The translations under genes and the position numbers were made by a program. A stretch of 63,886 bases of DNA from Streptomyces sp. 150FB. GTDB taxonomy: Bacteria; Actinomycetota; Actinomycetes; Streptomycetales; Streptomycetaceae. The notes beneath the pieces are model-generated. The model did not search any database and had not been told where the DNA came from. It worked only from the letters and a program-made list of their open reading frames with translations. Shown piece by piece: positions 16,453-24,786 of this stretch (the first letter of the stretch is position 1; the number at the start of each line of letters is the position of its first letter). The DNA is taken from positions 9,007,040 to 9,070,925 of the forward strand of contig NZ_JTHL01000001.1 in the NCBI RefSeq assembly GCF_000818195.1, in the 5' to 3' direction.

Positions 16453-16572
16453 ATGGAGTGCGTGAGCGAGAGCGCGGTCGTCGTCATCCACATGATCAAC
16501 ACCTGTGAGCACACCGACGCCGACCTGCTCCTCCCCTCCGTACGCCGGACGACGCTTCGCTGTTCGTGGTGA
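16453..16572 (+). other. Possible 39-aa ORF or gene remnant
   Basis: This lies in a 420-base gap. ATG 16453 follows GGGGAAG and opens 39 codons (MECVSESAVVVIHMINTCEH...). In another frame the sequence continues plausibly (DDASLFVVKARHSIFYE) to 16636, so a frameshifted remnant of one small gene is possible. I recognise no family. The rest of the gap holds a direct repeat (16622-16662). Confidence 0.25.
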
Positions 16573-16621
16573 AGGCCAGGCACTCGATCTTCTACGAGAC
16601 GCCCCTGACGCCCAGTACTGA

Positions 16622-16662
16622 AGGCCGCTCCGACCGATGAAGGAGGCCGCTCCGACCGATGA
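16622..16662 (+). repeat. 19-bp direct repeat
   Basis: AGGCCGCTCCGACCGATGA occurs at 16622-16640 and again at 16644-16662, separated by AGG. It lies upstream of the cupin gene and could be a duplicated regulator site or slippage. Confidence 0.75.
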
Positions 16663-16816
16663 ACTCGCCGGGCGATACGCCCGAGGACCCACCAGGAGGC
16701 GACCGCCCCCGAGAATGGTTACGATAAATGCCCGTAACGAAATCATCCGCGGGCACCACCCCCTTTCCGGGTCCGGGAACGGCCGGCGGGTGCGGGCGCA
16801 GGAGGAGGGATGCGAC

Positions 16817-17362
16817 GTGGCCGATGAGAACCGCACCAAGGTCGCGGTGGTGAAACCCGGAGAGGGCGACACCGTACGGCTCCCCGGCTTCGGGGCCGTG
16901 TTCAAGCTGCGAAGCCGCGACAACGGCGGCGAGGTGGCGATCCTGGAGCACCCCTTCGCCGTCGGCACGATCACCGCTGCCCACCGGCACACCCGCGAGG
17001 ACGAACACTCGCTCGTACTGGAGGGTGAGATCGGGTTCCGGTCCGACGACAGCGAGGTGGTCCTCGGCCCCGGCGGCTACATCACCAAGCCGCGCGGAGA
17101 GATGCACGCGATGTGGAACGCGGGCGACCGCCCCGGCCGCATCGTGGAGGTCATCACCCCGGGCGGGTTCGAGAGCTACTTCCGGGAGCTGGGCGAGCTG
17201 CTGACCGCGCACTCGGGCGTTACGACGGACGGTGGCGGCGGTCTCCTCCACGACCTGCCCGAGTTCGGCGAACTCGCCGTCAAGTACGGACTCACGTACG
17301 GGAACCCTGACTGGATGGACGACATCGTGCGCCGCTACGGCCTGAAGCCGCCCACACACTGA
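16817..17362 (+). CDS. Cupin-domain protein
   Basis: A 181-residue protein starting at GTG 16817, nine bases after a strong GGAGGAGG. The cupin motifs are HRHTREDEHSLVLEGEIGFR (two His and Glu for metal) and PRGEMHAMWN (the second His). Cupins of this size act as isomerases, dioxygenases or sensors; no substrate can be inferred. It is convergent with a TetR regulator. Confidence 0.82.
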   Translation: MADENRTKVAVVKPGEGDTVRLPGFGAVFKLRSRDNGGEVAILEHPFAVGTITAAHRHTREDEHSLVLEGEIGFRSDDSEVVLGPGGYITKPRGEMHAMWNAGDRPGRIVEVITPGGFESYFRELGELLTAHSGVTTDGGGGLLHDLPEFGELAVKYGLTYGNPDWMDDIVRRYGLKPPTH

Positions 17363-17371
17363 CACCGGCAC

Positions 17372-17407
17372 GGCGCGCGGACCTCGGACCGCAGGGGGTC
17401 GCGCGCC
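17372..17407. terminator. Bidirectional hairpin between convergent genes
   Basis: GGCGCGCG (17372-17379) pairs with CGCGCGCC (17400-17407) across a 20-base loop, exactly between the cupin stop and the TetR stop. Confidence 0.5.
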
Positions 17408-18085
17408 TCAGCTTTTACGTTTGGCCGCGCCGGCGGTGCGCCGTGCCCCGCCGGGCGCTTTTCGCGTCAGCGCCGGCCACAGGACCGAGACGACCGCCTC
17501 GGGGATGTCGGCCCTGTTCTCACCGCGGTAGAAGGCGGCGAAGTAGCTGCCGAAGCACAGGGTGGCGACCGTGTGCCTGTCGACTTCCTTGTGCACGGCA
17601 CCGCTCTCCTGGAGCTGTGACAGCACGTTCTCCATCAGTGTGACGCGTGGCTCGACCGCGTGCTTGCGGAGTATGTCGAGCAGGCCCGGGGTGCGGTCCG
17701 CCTCACCGGAGAAGTTACCCATCAGCACCATGGCGTCCGGGTTGAAGTACGCGGGGTCCAGCCGGCGTACCGCCTCGACCACGGATTCCCGCGGCTCCAT
17801 CGTGCTCAGGTCCAGGGTGTACATGTCGCGCTGCTTGCGGAAGCCGTAGTCCAGCGCGTCGACGACCAGCTCGAACTTCGTGCTCCACCGTCGGTAGAGC
17901 GCAGGGCGGCTGACCTTCGCGTCGGCCACGACGTCACCGATGGTCATACGCGAATAGCCGTCCCGGACAAGGCGGTCGCGGGTGGCCCGGATGATTGCCT
18001 CGTCGATGGCCGTGTCCCGTGGCCGCCCACCGGAGCGCGCGACGGCGCCCGGACGCTCGTTCGCCGCTTCGTGTGCTGGGACCAT
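17408..18085 (-). CDS. TetR-family regulator
   Basis: A 225-residue regulator. The helix-turn-helix is in residues ~25-70 (IIRATRDRLVRDGYSRMTIG, DVVADAKVSRPALYRRW), followed by a helical ligand-binding domain. It is divergent from an alpha/beta hydrolase gene 155 bases away, which it may control; a palindrome stands 15 bases before its start codon. Confidence 0.88.
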   Translation of the reverse strand: MVPAHEAANERPGAVARSGGRPRDTAIDEAIIRATRDRLVRDGYSRMTIGDVVADAKVSRPALYRRWSTKFELVVDALDYGFRKQRDMYTLDLSTMEPRESVVEAVRRLDPAYFNPDAMVLMGNFSGEADRTPGLLDILRKHAVEPRVTLMENVLSQLQESGAVHKEVDRHTVATLCFGSYFAAFYRGENRADIPEAVVSVLWPALTRKAPGGARRTAGAAKRKS

Positions 18086-18099
18086 GACCCTGCCTCATA

Positions 18100-18115
18100 G
18101 ACGGTTCCGACCGTC
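18100..18115. promoter_or_regulatory. Palindrome, candidate TetR operator
   Basis: GACGGTTCCGACCGTC has perfect 6-base arms and a 4-base centre and lies between the divergent TetR and hydrolase genes. Position and symmetry suit autoregulation by the TetR protein. Inferred. Confidence 0.5.
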
Positions 18116-18239
18116 GCATCATATCCAATCCGTTACGGCGAATCACTGTTCCGCAACCCGCGGAGCGGGCGGCACGGCGGGTCCTCAACTGCCGTGCGCC
18201 GTCCTACGATGCCGGAGTGGCAGCGCAGGCGGACTCGGC

Positions 18240-19067
18240 ATGAGCGGCGAAGGACACGCGGTCCCGGTGGAACGGGACCTGGCGTACGCGACCTTCGACG
18301 GAACTCAACTCGCCCTCGACATCTACCGCGCTCCCCAGCGGAACGCGCCGGTCGTCCTCTACGTACACGGCGGCGGCTGGACCAGGAGCGACAAGCGCAC
18401 CGACGGGAAGGGGCGACTGGCCCCACTCGCCGCCCACGGTGTGACGGTGGTTTCCGTCGACTACGGCCTGGCACCGCGAGCGGTCTTCCCGCAGCAGGTG
18501 CACGACCTGAAGGGGGCCGTGCGCTGGGTACGTGCCCAGGGGCCCCGGCTCGGGCTCGACACCGCGCGGCTGGGCATCTGGGGCGCCTCCGCGGGGGCCT
18601 ACCTCGGGTCGCTGCTGGCGCTGTCCGAGGGGGACGGCGCGCTGGAGGGTACGGTCGGCGGCAACCTCGGGCACTCCAGCGCTGTGCAGGCCGTGGTGCA
18701 CTGGTTCGGTCAGTCGGATCTGGCGGCGTCGGCGGCGCGCACCCCGACTGAGGCGAAGCTCCTGCCCTTCCGGTTCGAGGCGGACCTGCTCGCCACCGAT
18801 GACCCGCTGGAACTGGCCGAACGGGCGCGGGGGCTCAGCCTGATGTCGCGTGCCTCGCCGGGGGCTCCGCCGTTCCTCATCGCCCACGGGGACGGCGACA
18901 AGATCGTCTCTCCGTCGCAGGGTCTCGCCCTCCATCAGGCCCTCGGCCGGGCCGGCGCCCGGAGCCGCTTCGAACTTCTGTCCGGAGCCGGGCACGAGGA
19001 CCCGGAGTTCGACAGCCCCGCCATGCTCGCGACCACTGCCGCGTGGCTACGAACGGTCCTGCGCTGA
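18240..19067 (+). CDS. Alpha/beta hydrolase (HSL-like esterase)
   Basis: A 275-residue carboxylesterase-type hydrolase. HGGGW provides the oxyanion hole, GASAG the nucleophilic Ser, GDGDKIV the acid region and GAGHED the catalytic His. This is the hormone-sensitive-lipase/arylacetamide-deacetylase pattern. No signal peptide is seen. ATG 18240 gives the right family N-terminus, though its ribosome binding site is weak. Probably under the divergent TetR regulator. Confidence 0.87.
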   Translation: MSGEGHAVPVERDLAYATFDGTQLALDIYRAPQRNAPVVLYVHGGGWTRSDKRTDGKGRLAPLAAHGVTVVSVDYGLAPRAVFPQQVHDLKGAVRWVRAQGPRLGLDTARLGIWGASAGAYLGSLLALSEGDGALEGTVGGNLGHSSAVQAVVHWFGQSDLAASAARTPTEAKLLPFRFEADLLATDDPLELAERARGLSLMSRASPGAPPFLIAHGDGDKIVSPSQGLALHQALGRAGARSRFELLSGAGHEDPEFDSPAMLATTAAWLRTVLR

Positions 19068-19100
19068 CCGCCTACAGGCAATCCAGCCCCTGGCCGACCA

Positions 19101-19598
19101 CTACGCGAAGTTCCTGCCCGCCACCGCGTAACTCCTGTCGGTGACCTGGCCCGTCTCCATGACCTGCTTGAGCCTCCGGAGGTTCGCGAGCACCTCCTCG
19201 GCGGGAAACTTTCCCATGGACGCCAGAACCGCCCTGCTCGCCCTCCCCAGGGGAGCGGACATCACCTCGCGGACCTCGGTCTCGTCCGGATTCCCGCCGG
19301 GCGCGAAACGGAACTCCCAGGTGGCCCGGATTCCGGGGAAAGGCGCCGTCTCGTAGCGCATCAGTGTGTTCTCGTGCCGCTCGGTCACTTTGACGGTCCA
19401 GCGGATGCGCACACCGCCGGGGCCTTGTACCACCCACCGGTACACGCCGGATCGGACAAGGTCGACCGCGATGACGTCCCCCGAGTACCGCGGCATGTTC
19501 CGAAGGTCCGCACAGAAGGCGAAAACCTCGGACGGCGGGCGTTCGATCCTGGTGTCCGCCGCTATGGCGTTGTGTTCTTTCCGCCTTGACGTGAACAT
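19101..19598 (-). CDS. SRPBCC (polyketide cyclase/START-like) protein
   Basis: A 165-residue protein starting at ATG 19598, which has GAGGAG upstream; the longer frame is non-coding. IERPPSEVFAFCADLRNMPRYSGDV is the typical opening of the SRPBCC fold, which binds hydrophobic ligands in a deep cavity. The following strands (YRWVVQGPGGVRIRWTVKVTE) fit. It is convergent with the hydrolase. Specific ligand unknown. Confidence 0.8.
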   Translation of the reverse strand: MFTSRRKEHNAIAADTRIERPPSEVFAFCADLRNMPRYSGDVIAVDLVRSGVYRWVVQGPGGVRIRWTVKVTERHENTLMRYETAPFPGIRATWEFRFAPGGNPDETEVREVMSAPLGRASRAVLASMGKFPAEEVLANLRRLKQVMETGQVTDRSYAVAGRNFA

Positions 19599-19753
19599 GG
19601 AGCATTCTCCTCGTGGCGGGGGGTAACGAACGCGCGTGCCTCGACCGCGTCCGCCGCTCCCGCGACGGTGATGCCTTCTTGCGTCCGACCGTACGCCCGC
19701 GTCACCCCTGACGCACCGGACGGACGACACCGCGCTCGCCGCGCATGCCGCGC

Positions 19754-20377
19754 TCACTGAGCGACTTCGGTGGCCCAGTCCTCGAACCACTCTCGGGGGC
19801 GCAGGCCGGAGACCCGCTGCTCACCGCTGATCCACGTCGGTGTGCTGACCACGCCGTACGCGTCGGCGAGGGGGAGGGCCCGGTCCAGCGCCTCGTTCGC
19901 CGCGTTCGATTCCAGGGCCGCGCGCAGCCCCTCGCCGTCGGCTCCGGCCTCTTCGGCCAGCGTGGCGAGGAGGTGATGGGACTCGATGTCCAGGCCGTCG
20001 GCGAAGTACGCCGCGAACACCGCCGGGGCGAACCGCTCACCCGCCATGGGGTCCGCCTCGCGCAGCCACGCGAAGGCCGACAGAGCGGGCCGTGAGTAGG
20101 GGATTCGCTCGCCCCAGTGCAGCGGGAGACCCGCGGCCTCCGCTTCGTGGGCGAGGAAATCGTACGCGGGCCCTGAGCGCGGCCCGGCGGGCGCGCCACC
20201 CGGTCCGATGTCGGGATGGATCTGTAGCGGGTGCTCCACCACACTCATGCCCTGCTCGCGCAGGACCCGGTTGCGGTCCTGGGCCACGTAGCAGTACGGG
20301 CAGATGAAGTCGAACCAGTGGTCGATGGTTACGGCGCGGGTCGTCGTCCCTGTCGCGTCCTGAGGTGCGAGGGTCAT
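19754..20377 (-). CDS. DsbA-family (FrnE-like) oxidoreductase
   Basis: A 207-residue thioredoxin-fold protein with the active-site motif C26-P-Y-C29 (FICPYCYVAQDRN) and the cis-Pro segment VSTPTWI near residue 180. A helical insertion lies between, as in DsbA and FrnE. No signal peptide is seen, so this is the cytoplasmic FrnE-like type, thought to act in disulfide exchange or stress resistance. Confidence 0.87.
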   Translation of the reverse strand: MTLAPQDATGTTTRAVTIDHWFDFICPYCYVAQDRNRVLREQGMSVVEHPLQIHPDIGPGGAPAGPRSGPAYDFLAHEAEAAGLPLHWGERIPYSRPALSAFAWLREADPMAGERFAPAVFAAYFADGLDIESHHLLATLAEEAGADGEGLRAALESNAANEALDRALPLADAYGVVSTPTWISGEQRVSGLRPREWFEDWATEVAQ

Positions 20378-20481
20378 GCGGTCCTCCGCTTCGCGCGGGT
20401 TTCATTACGTTCATGGTGTGTAACGCAATGGGGGGCGCGGTGATTCCGGGGACGGAGGCGCTCGGGGCCCGGACCCCCGGT

Positions 20482-20504
20482 GGCGGAGCCGGACAGGCTC
20501 TGCC
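20482..20504 (-). terminator. Hairpin after the lipoprotein gene
   Basis: GGCGGAGCC pairs with GGCTCTGCC (one mismatch) over a 5-base loop, seven bases beyond the stop of the minus-strand lipoprotein gene at 20511. Confidence 0.5.
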
Positions 20505-20510
20505 CGGTGG

Positions 20511-21236
20511 TCAGATGGTGTCGAGCCAGAGCACGATCCCGGTCCGGTCGTGGAGCACGGCAGCGACGCCTGCCCTGATGGCGGCCGCGCAGCGGTCGGC
20601 GGTGAACGAGGCGGGGTCGTACGTCGACGACGCGCCGAGCCCTTCGCCGCGGAACGACGCGCCGGACCAGTCGACCGCGGTGACGTTCTGCGTCGGCTCG
20701 GCAAGCTCGGCGCCCACGACCAGGAAGTCCTGCGACAGGTGGTTCGGTGTGACCGTGGCGAGGGGGTCGACCAGGTCGTTGCCCGCGTTGACGATGAGGT
20801 CCGGGCTCAGCTCGAGGGCCCTGGCGACGCTGGGAACGAGATCGGACGGGCCGTCGGCCACCACCGTCCTGAGGTCGACGTGTTCGTCGTCGGCCCACTC
20901 CTTGACGGCCTTCACCAACGCCTTGGTCGGGCGGTCGTCTCCCGCGGTCAGCAGCACCACGCGGTAACCCTCCGACGGGCGGACCCCGTTCCAGGAGCCC
21001 GGCCGTGGCGTTGTGGTGGCTTCCGGGGCGGGCGGGGACGATGGGTCGATGAACCCCGCGCCGAGAGCACCGACGGGCGTGGGCTCGGGGTGGGGCCCCG
21101 ACCAGTCGTCGCCCGAGCCGCATCCGGTGACCAGCGCGGCGGCGGCCAGCACGGCAACGGGCGGTGCGGCAAAGGCCCGTAGCGAGGAGCGCAAGGCGAT
21201 CGTCCTTTCGAACGGTGGCGGCTGGTACGCGTCCAT
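20511..21236 (-). CDS. BMP-like substrate-binding lipoprotein
   Basis: A 241-residue exported protein. A basic N-terminus and hydrophobic stretch end in the lipobox LVTGC with Cys39. A Pro/Thr-rich linker follows, then an alpha/beta domain (YRVVLLTAGDDRPTKALVKA, DLIVNAGNDLVDPLATV) like basic membrane protein/type I periplasmic-binding folds. No transporter genes are adjacent, so it may be an orphan binding protein. Function uncertain. Confidence 0.7.
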   Translation of the reverse strand: MDAYQPPPFERTIALRSSLRAFAAPPVAVLAAAALVTGCGSGDDWSGPHPEPTPVGALGAGFIDPSSPPAPEATTTPRPGSWNGVRPSEGYRVVLLTAGDDRPTKALVKAVKEWADDEHVDLRTVVADGPSDLVPSVARALELSPDLIVNAGNDLVDPLATVTPNHLSQDFLVVGAELAEPTQNVTAVDWSGASFRGEGLGASSTYDPASFTADRCAAAIRAGVAAVLHDRTGIVLWLDTI

Positions 21237-21367
21237 CCTGCTATCCCGACTCGCGTCGTCCGCGCCCGCGGGCGTCGCTCCGGTGTTTGTTTTTCAGTGA
21301 TTCGCCGACCGGCCGGTTCGTGTTCATCCATGACCTGCAACGTGCACTCCCAACCTCAAGGAGTGAC

Positions 21368-22576
21368 ATGTCAAGACGGCTCCGCCGTACCATTGTCGCG
21401 ATCACCGCGGTGGTGATCGCTTTTCTGTGCTCCGGGCAGCCGGCGGCCGCGCACGGGTTCTCGTCGGTCGTGTACGTCCACGTCACCGCCGGCGACGACG
21501 GGCACCTCCGGACCGTGCTGGAGCTGGAGTACGACCTCTTCGTCGTATCCACTGCCGACTCCGAGCACGACGATGCCTTTTTCCGTACGGGAAACGCCGC
21601 GTTCGACGCAGGTGACACCGCGGGACAGGCGGCGGCGCTCAACGCGCACGCGAAGTCGGCCGTCGCGTATGTCACCGAGCGCTTCTCGGTCAGCGGAGGC
21701 GGCAAGGCCTGCGTACCGACCCGGGCCGGCGACTTCACGATGGGCCGGCGGGAGGGTGTGCCGTACGCCGAACTGCCGCTCGACTGGGCCTGTTCCGGGG
21801 AAGGCGGCGATCACGAGGTGCGCGGCGGGCTGTTCCCCGACGCCGAGACCTATGTGACCGGGACCAAGACGATCGTCACCTACGACGTCGACGGGCGCAC
21901 CGGCAGCGCGGCGCTCGACGCCGCTCACCCGGCCTTCTCGATCAGTCAGGCGTGGTACGCGCGGTTCTGGGAGTTCTTCCGGCTGGGCGCCGAGCACCTG
22001 TTGACCGGGATCGACCACATCCTGTTCCTGCTGGCGCTCATCGCCGGGTCACGGAGGCTGCGCGAGATCGTGCTCGCCGCCACCAGCTTCACCCTGGCGC
22101 ACTCGGTGACCTTCATGCTCGCAGCCCTCGGTCTGGTCGATGTGCCGACGGCGGTCGTGGAGCCCGTCATCGCGCTGTCGATCGCCGTGGTCGCGGGCTG
22201 GTACCTGTGGCGGATCTGGCGGCGCGGCGGCCGGGCCGCCGACCTGGAGGCCCTGGGGGACGGGCACTTCAGCCTGGACCGCGCGGGCTGGACCCGCCTC
22301 GGGGTCGTGTTCTGCTTCGGGCTCGTGCACGGCCTGGGCTTCGCGGGCGCGCTGGGAATCGACCAGGCGTGGTCCTGGACCCTGTTGTGGTCCCTGCTGG
22401 TGTTCAACGTCGGCATCGAGGGGGTGCAACTGGCCCTCATCGCTCTCGTCTTCCCCCTGCTGACCCTGCTGCGGCACCGCGCGCCGAGGACCGGCCTCTG
22501 GGCGACCGGCGCGATTTCGGCGGGCGTGGCGGCCGTGGGCCTGGTGTGGTTCGTACAACGGGTCATGGAGTCCTGA
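21368..22576 (+). CDS. HupE/UreJ-like membrane protein
   Basis: A 402-residue protein starting at ATG 21368 after AAGGAGTGAC. A signal peptide (residues 1-~30) is followed by a ~170-residue extracytoplasmic domain and then by about six membrane helices with the HupE signature FRLGAEHLLTGIDHILFLLAL and the later FGLVHGLGFAGALG. The His residues in these helices suggest binding of a metal such as nickel or cobalt, by analogy with HupE/UreJ permeases. Its role here is unproved. Confidence 0.82.
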   Translation: MSRRLRRTIVAITAVVIAFLCSGQPAAAHGFSSVVYVHVTAGDDGHLRTVLELEYDLFVVSTADSEHDDAFFRTGNAAFDAGDTAGQAAALNAHAKSAVAYVTERFSVSGGGKACVPTRAGDFTMGRREGVPYAELPLDWACSGEGGDHEVRGGLFPDAETYVTGTKTIVTYDVDGRTGSAALDAAHPAFSISQAWYARFWEFFRLGAEHLLTGIDHILFLLALIAGSRRLREIVLAATSFTLAHSVTFMLAALGLVDVPTAVVEPVIALSIAVVAGWYLWRIWRRGGRAADLEALGDGHFSLDRAGWTRLGVVFCFGLVHGLGFAGALGIDQAWSWTLLWSLLVFNVGIEGVQLALIALVFPLLTLLRHRAPRTGLWATGAISAGVAAVGLVWFVQRVMES

Positions 22577-22629
22577 GGCCGGCTCAGATCCCGGGTCGGA
22601 CCCGGCCCTCGGACTGGTGCGGGTCATGG

Positions 22630-22675
22630 GGAAGTTTAGCTATTACCAAGATTGTATTTGGGGTTGGTTAACCCG
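22630..22675 (+). promoter_or_regulatory. AT-rich promoter region before metallophosphoesterase
   Basis: An unusually A/T-rich island (AGTTTAGCTATTACCAAG..., with GGTTAACC and flanking GGGTT/AACCC arms) lies 60-105 bases before ATG 22735. It probably contains the promoter and an operator; exact -35 and -10 boxes are not clear. Confidence 0.45.
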
Positions 22676-22734
22676 GCGATGAGAGCTTGACGGTCCGCAT
22701 TCCAGTACGTCCGTGCGCAGAAGGAATGAAACTG

Positions 22735-24711
22735 ATGAGATCCAGACCCTCGACGCAGGCCTCCGGGCCTGTGCGGCGGCGCGTGGCCACCGGGGCCACA
22801 GCGACCATCCTCGGCTTGGCCGTGGCCCTCGGCGGCGGACTGGCGTCCCCCGCCGGCGCCGCCGAACCCACCACTCCCACCGGTGTCATCCTCGGTGTGG
22901 GCGCCAACGAGTCGCAGCGCACCGTGACGTGGTACTCCTCGACGGACAGCGCCCAGAAGATCCAGGTCGCCCCGACCGCGGAGCTGGTCAAGGGCGAGTT
23001 CCCCGCCGGCGCCGCCACCTACGACGCCGTCGGTGGGGCGAACATAGCCACCAGCGGCGGTTTCAACCGCCACGCCACGATCACCAACCTGAAGGAGCAC
23101 ACGCCGTACTCCTACCGGGTCGGCACCGAGGGCGCGTGGTCCTCGGCGTACTCCTTCAAGACCCAGGACTTCGAAGGCGACTACGACTTCCTGTTCTTCG
23201 GCGACCCGCAGATCGGCTCGTCCGGCAATGTCGCCAAGGACCAGGCCGGCTGGCAGGACACACTCGACGTCGCCCTGACGGCCAACCCGGACTCCGAGCT
23301 GCTCGTGTCGGGCGGCGACCAGGTCGAGACGGCGAACACCGAGTCCCAGTGGAACGCCTTCCTCGCACCCGACAAGCTGCGTCAGTACCCGTGGGCCGCC
23401 ACCATCGGCAACCACGACGTCGGTGGCAAGGCGTACGAGCAGCACCTCTTCACCCCGAACACCGACCGCTCCGGCCCGTACTACTCCAACGGGAACCCGG
23501 CGTCCGACACGTCCGGCGGTGACTACTGGTACATCTACAAGGATGTGCTGTTCATCGACCTCAACAGCAACAGCTACGACCCCTCCCAGGGCGGCGGCGG
23601 CGACGCGGCGCACATCAAGTACGTCACCGACGTCATCAACCAGCACGGTGCCGAGGCGAAGTGGAAGGTGCTCACCTACCACCACGCGATCTACTCGCCT
23701 GCCGACCACGCCAAGGACAGCGACAACAAGAAGCGCCGGGTCGACTTCCCGACCACCTTCTCCGAGCTCGGCGTCGACCTGGTGCTCCAGGGACACGACC
23801 ACAGCTACTCCCGCAGCTACCTGATCAAGAACGGGGAGAAGGCCGACAAGGACGAGAAGCCCGGTGCCGCCGATGTCAACGCCGGTCCCGGCGGCGTCAT
23901 CTACGTGACGGCGAACTCCTCGTCGGGCTCGAAGTACTACGACATCACGGCCCCGGACAACAGCGGTACGAGCGGCGCGGGCAACGGCGCCGACCCGCTG
24001 AACCCGAAGAACTACTGGTACAACTCGGTGCAGGACCAGGAGCACGTCCGCACCTACGTCAAGGTCCAGGTGCGGAACGACAAGCTCGTCGTCGAGGACA
24101 TCCGCAGCGGCACCTGCGCTGCCCCCAACGCGGCTGTGGAGAACGGTTCTTGGTGTAACAACACCACCGCCGAGCAGCCGGTCGGCTCCCTCGTCGACAA
24201 GGTCACCGTCCACCCGTACCACGGCTCGGGCCAGGACCTTCAGGTCAATGTGCCGGAGGCCGCTCCCGGCGAGTTCGGCTGGACCATCGACGGTCACAAC
24301 GGCCTGGTGGACCTCGGCACCGCCCAGGAGCGCGACAGCGACCACTTCGAGGCGACCGGCAGGATCAACCCGATCGCTGTCTCGGACAGCCGCCGCTCGC
24401 TCTCGCCCTGGTCGATCTCGGCCAACGTGACGGACTTCCAGGACGCCGGCAAGACGTTCTCGGGCTCCTTCCTCGGCTGGGCGCCGCGCGTGCTCCAGGA
24501 CGGCGCGGGAGCCAAGGCCAGCGACTCGGTGGCCTCCGGCTACGACGACAACGGCAAGGGCCTGTCCATCTCGCGCGGTCTCGGTTCGGCCGTTCAGGGC
24601 CACCCCCGGGGCACCGCCAAGCTGGGCGCCGACCTGAGTCTGAAGATCCCGGACAGCGTCGAAAAGGGCGGCTACCGCTCGACTCTCACGATCACCGCAC
24701 TGAGTAGCTGA
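22735..24711 (+). CDS. Secreted metallophosphoesterase with C-terminal surface domain
   Basis: A 658-residue exported protein; ATG 22735 has AAGGA nine bases upstream. A signal peptide ends near residue 43. An N-terminal fibronectin-like domain (to ~145), as in purple acid phosphatases, precedes the calcineurin-like phosphoesterase core: GDPQIG near 156, GGDQ near 193, GNHD near 225, YHHA near 318 and GHDH near 354. A C-terminal domain of ~180 residues (from VTVHPYHGSG) is not part of the enzyme core and resembles a cell-surface (WxL-like) module. The following DUF916 gene supports a surface complex. Confidence 0.85.
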   Translation: MRSRPSTQASGPVRRRVATGATATILGLAVALGGGLASPAGAAEPTTPTGVILGVGANESQRTVTWYSSTDSAQKIQVAPTAELVKGEFPAGAATYDAVGGANIATSGGFNRHATITNLKEHTPYSYRVGTEGAWSSAYSFKTQDFEGDYDFLFFGDPQIGSSGNVAKDQAGWQDTLDVALTANPDSELLVSGGDQVETANTESQWNAFLAPDKLRQYPWAATIGNHDVGGKAYEQHLFTPNTDRSGPYYSNGNPASDTSGGDYWYIYKDVLFIDLNSNSYDPSQGGGGDAAHIKYVTDVINQHGAEAKWKVLTYHHAIYSPADHAKDSDNKKRRVDFPTTFSELGVDLVLQGHDHSYSRSYLIKNGEKADKDEKPGAADVNAGPGGVIYVTANSSSGSKYYDITAPDNSGTSGAGNGADPLNPKNYWYNSVQDQEHVRTYVKVQVRNDKLVVEDIRSGTCAAPNAAVENGSWCNNTTAEQPVGSLVDKVTVHPYHGSGQDLQVNVPEAAPGEFGWTIDGHNGLVDLGTAQERDSDHFEATGRINPIAVSDSRRSLSPWSISANVTDFQDAGKTFSGSFLGWAPRVLQDGAGAKASDSVASGYDDNGKGLSISRGLGSAVQGHPRGTAKLGADLSLKIPDSVEKGGYRSTLTITALSS

Positions 24712-24786
24712 CCGGACCCGTTCCACCTGGCGGGGCAGGCGCCTTCCGGTGGCCCGCCCCGCCTCTCGCGCCAGGAGACCCCTGAG

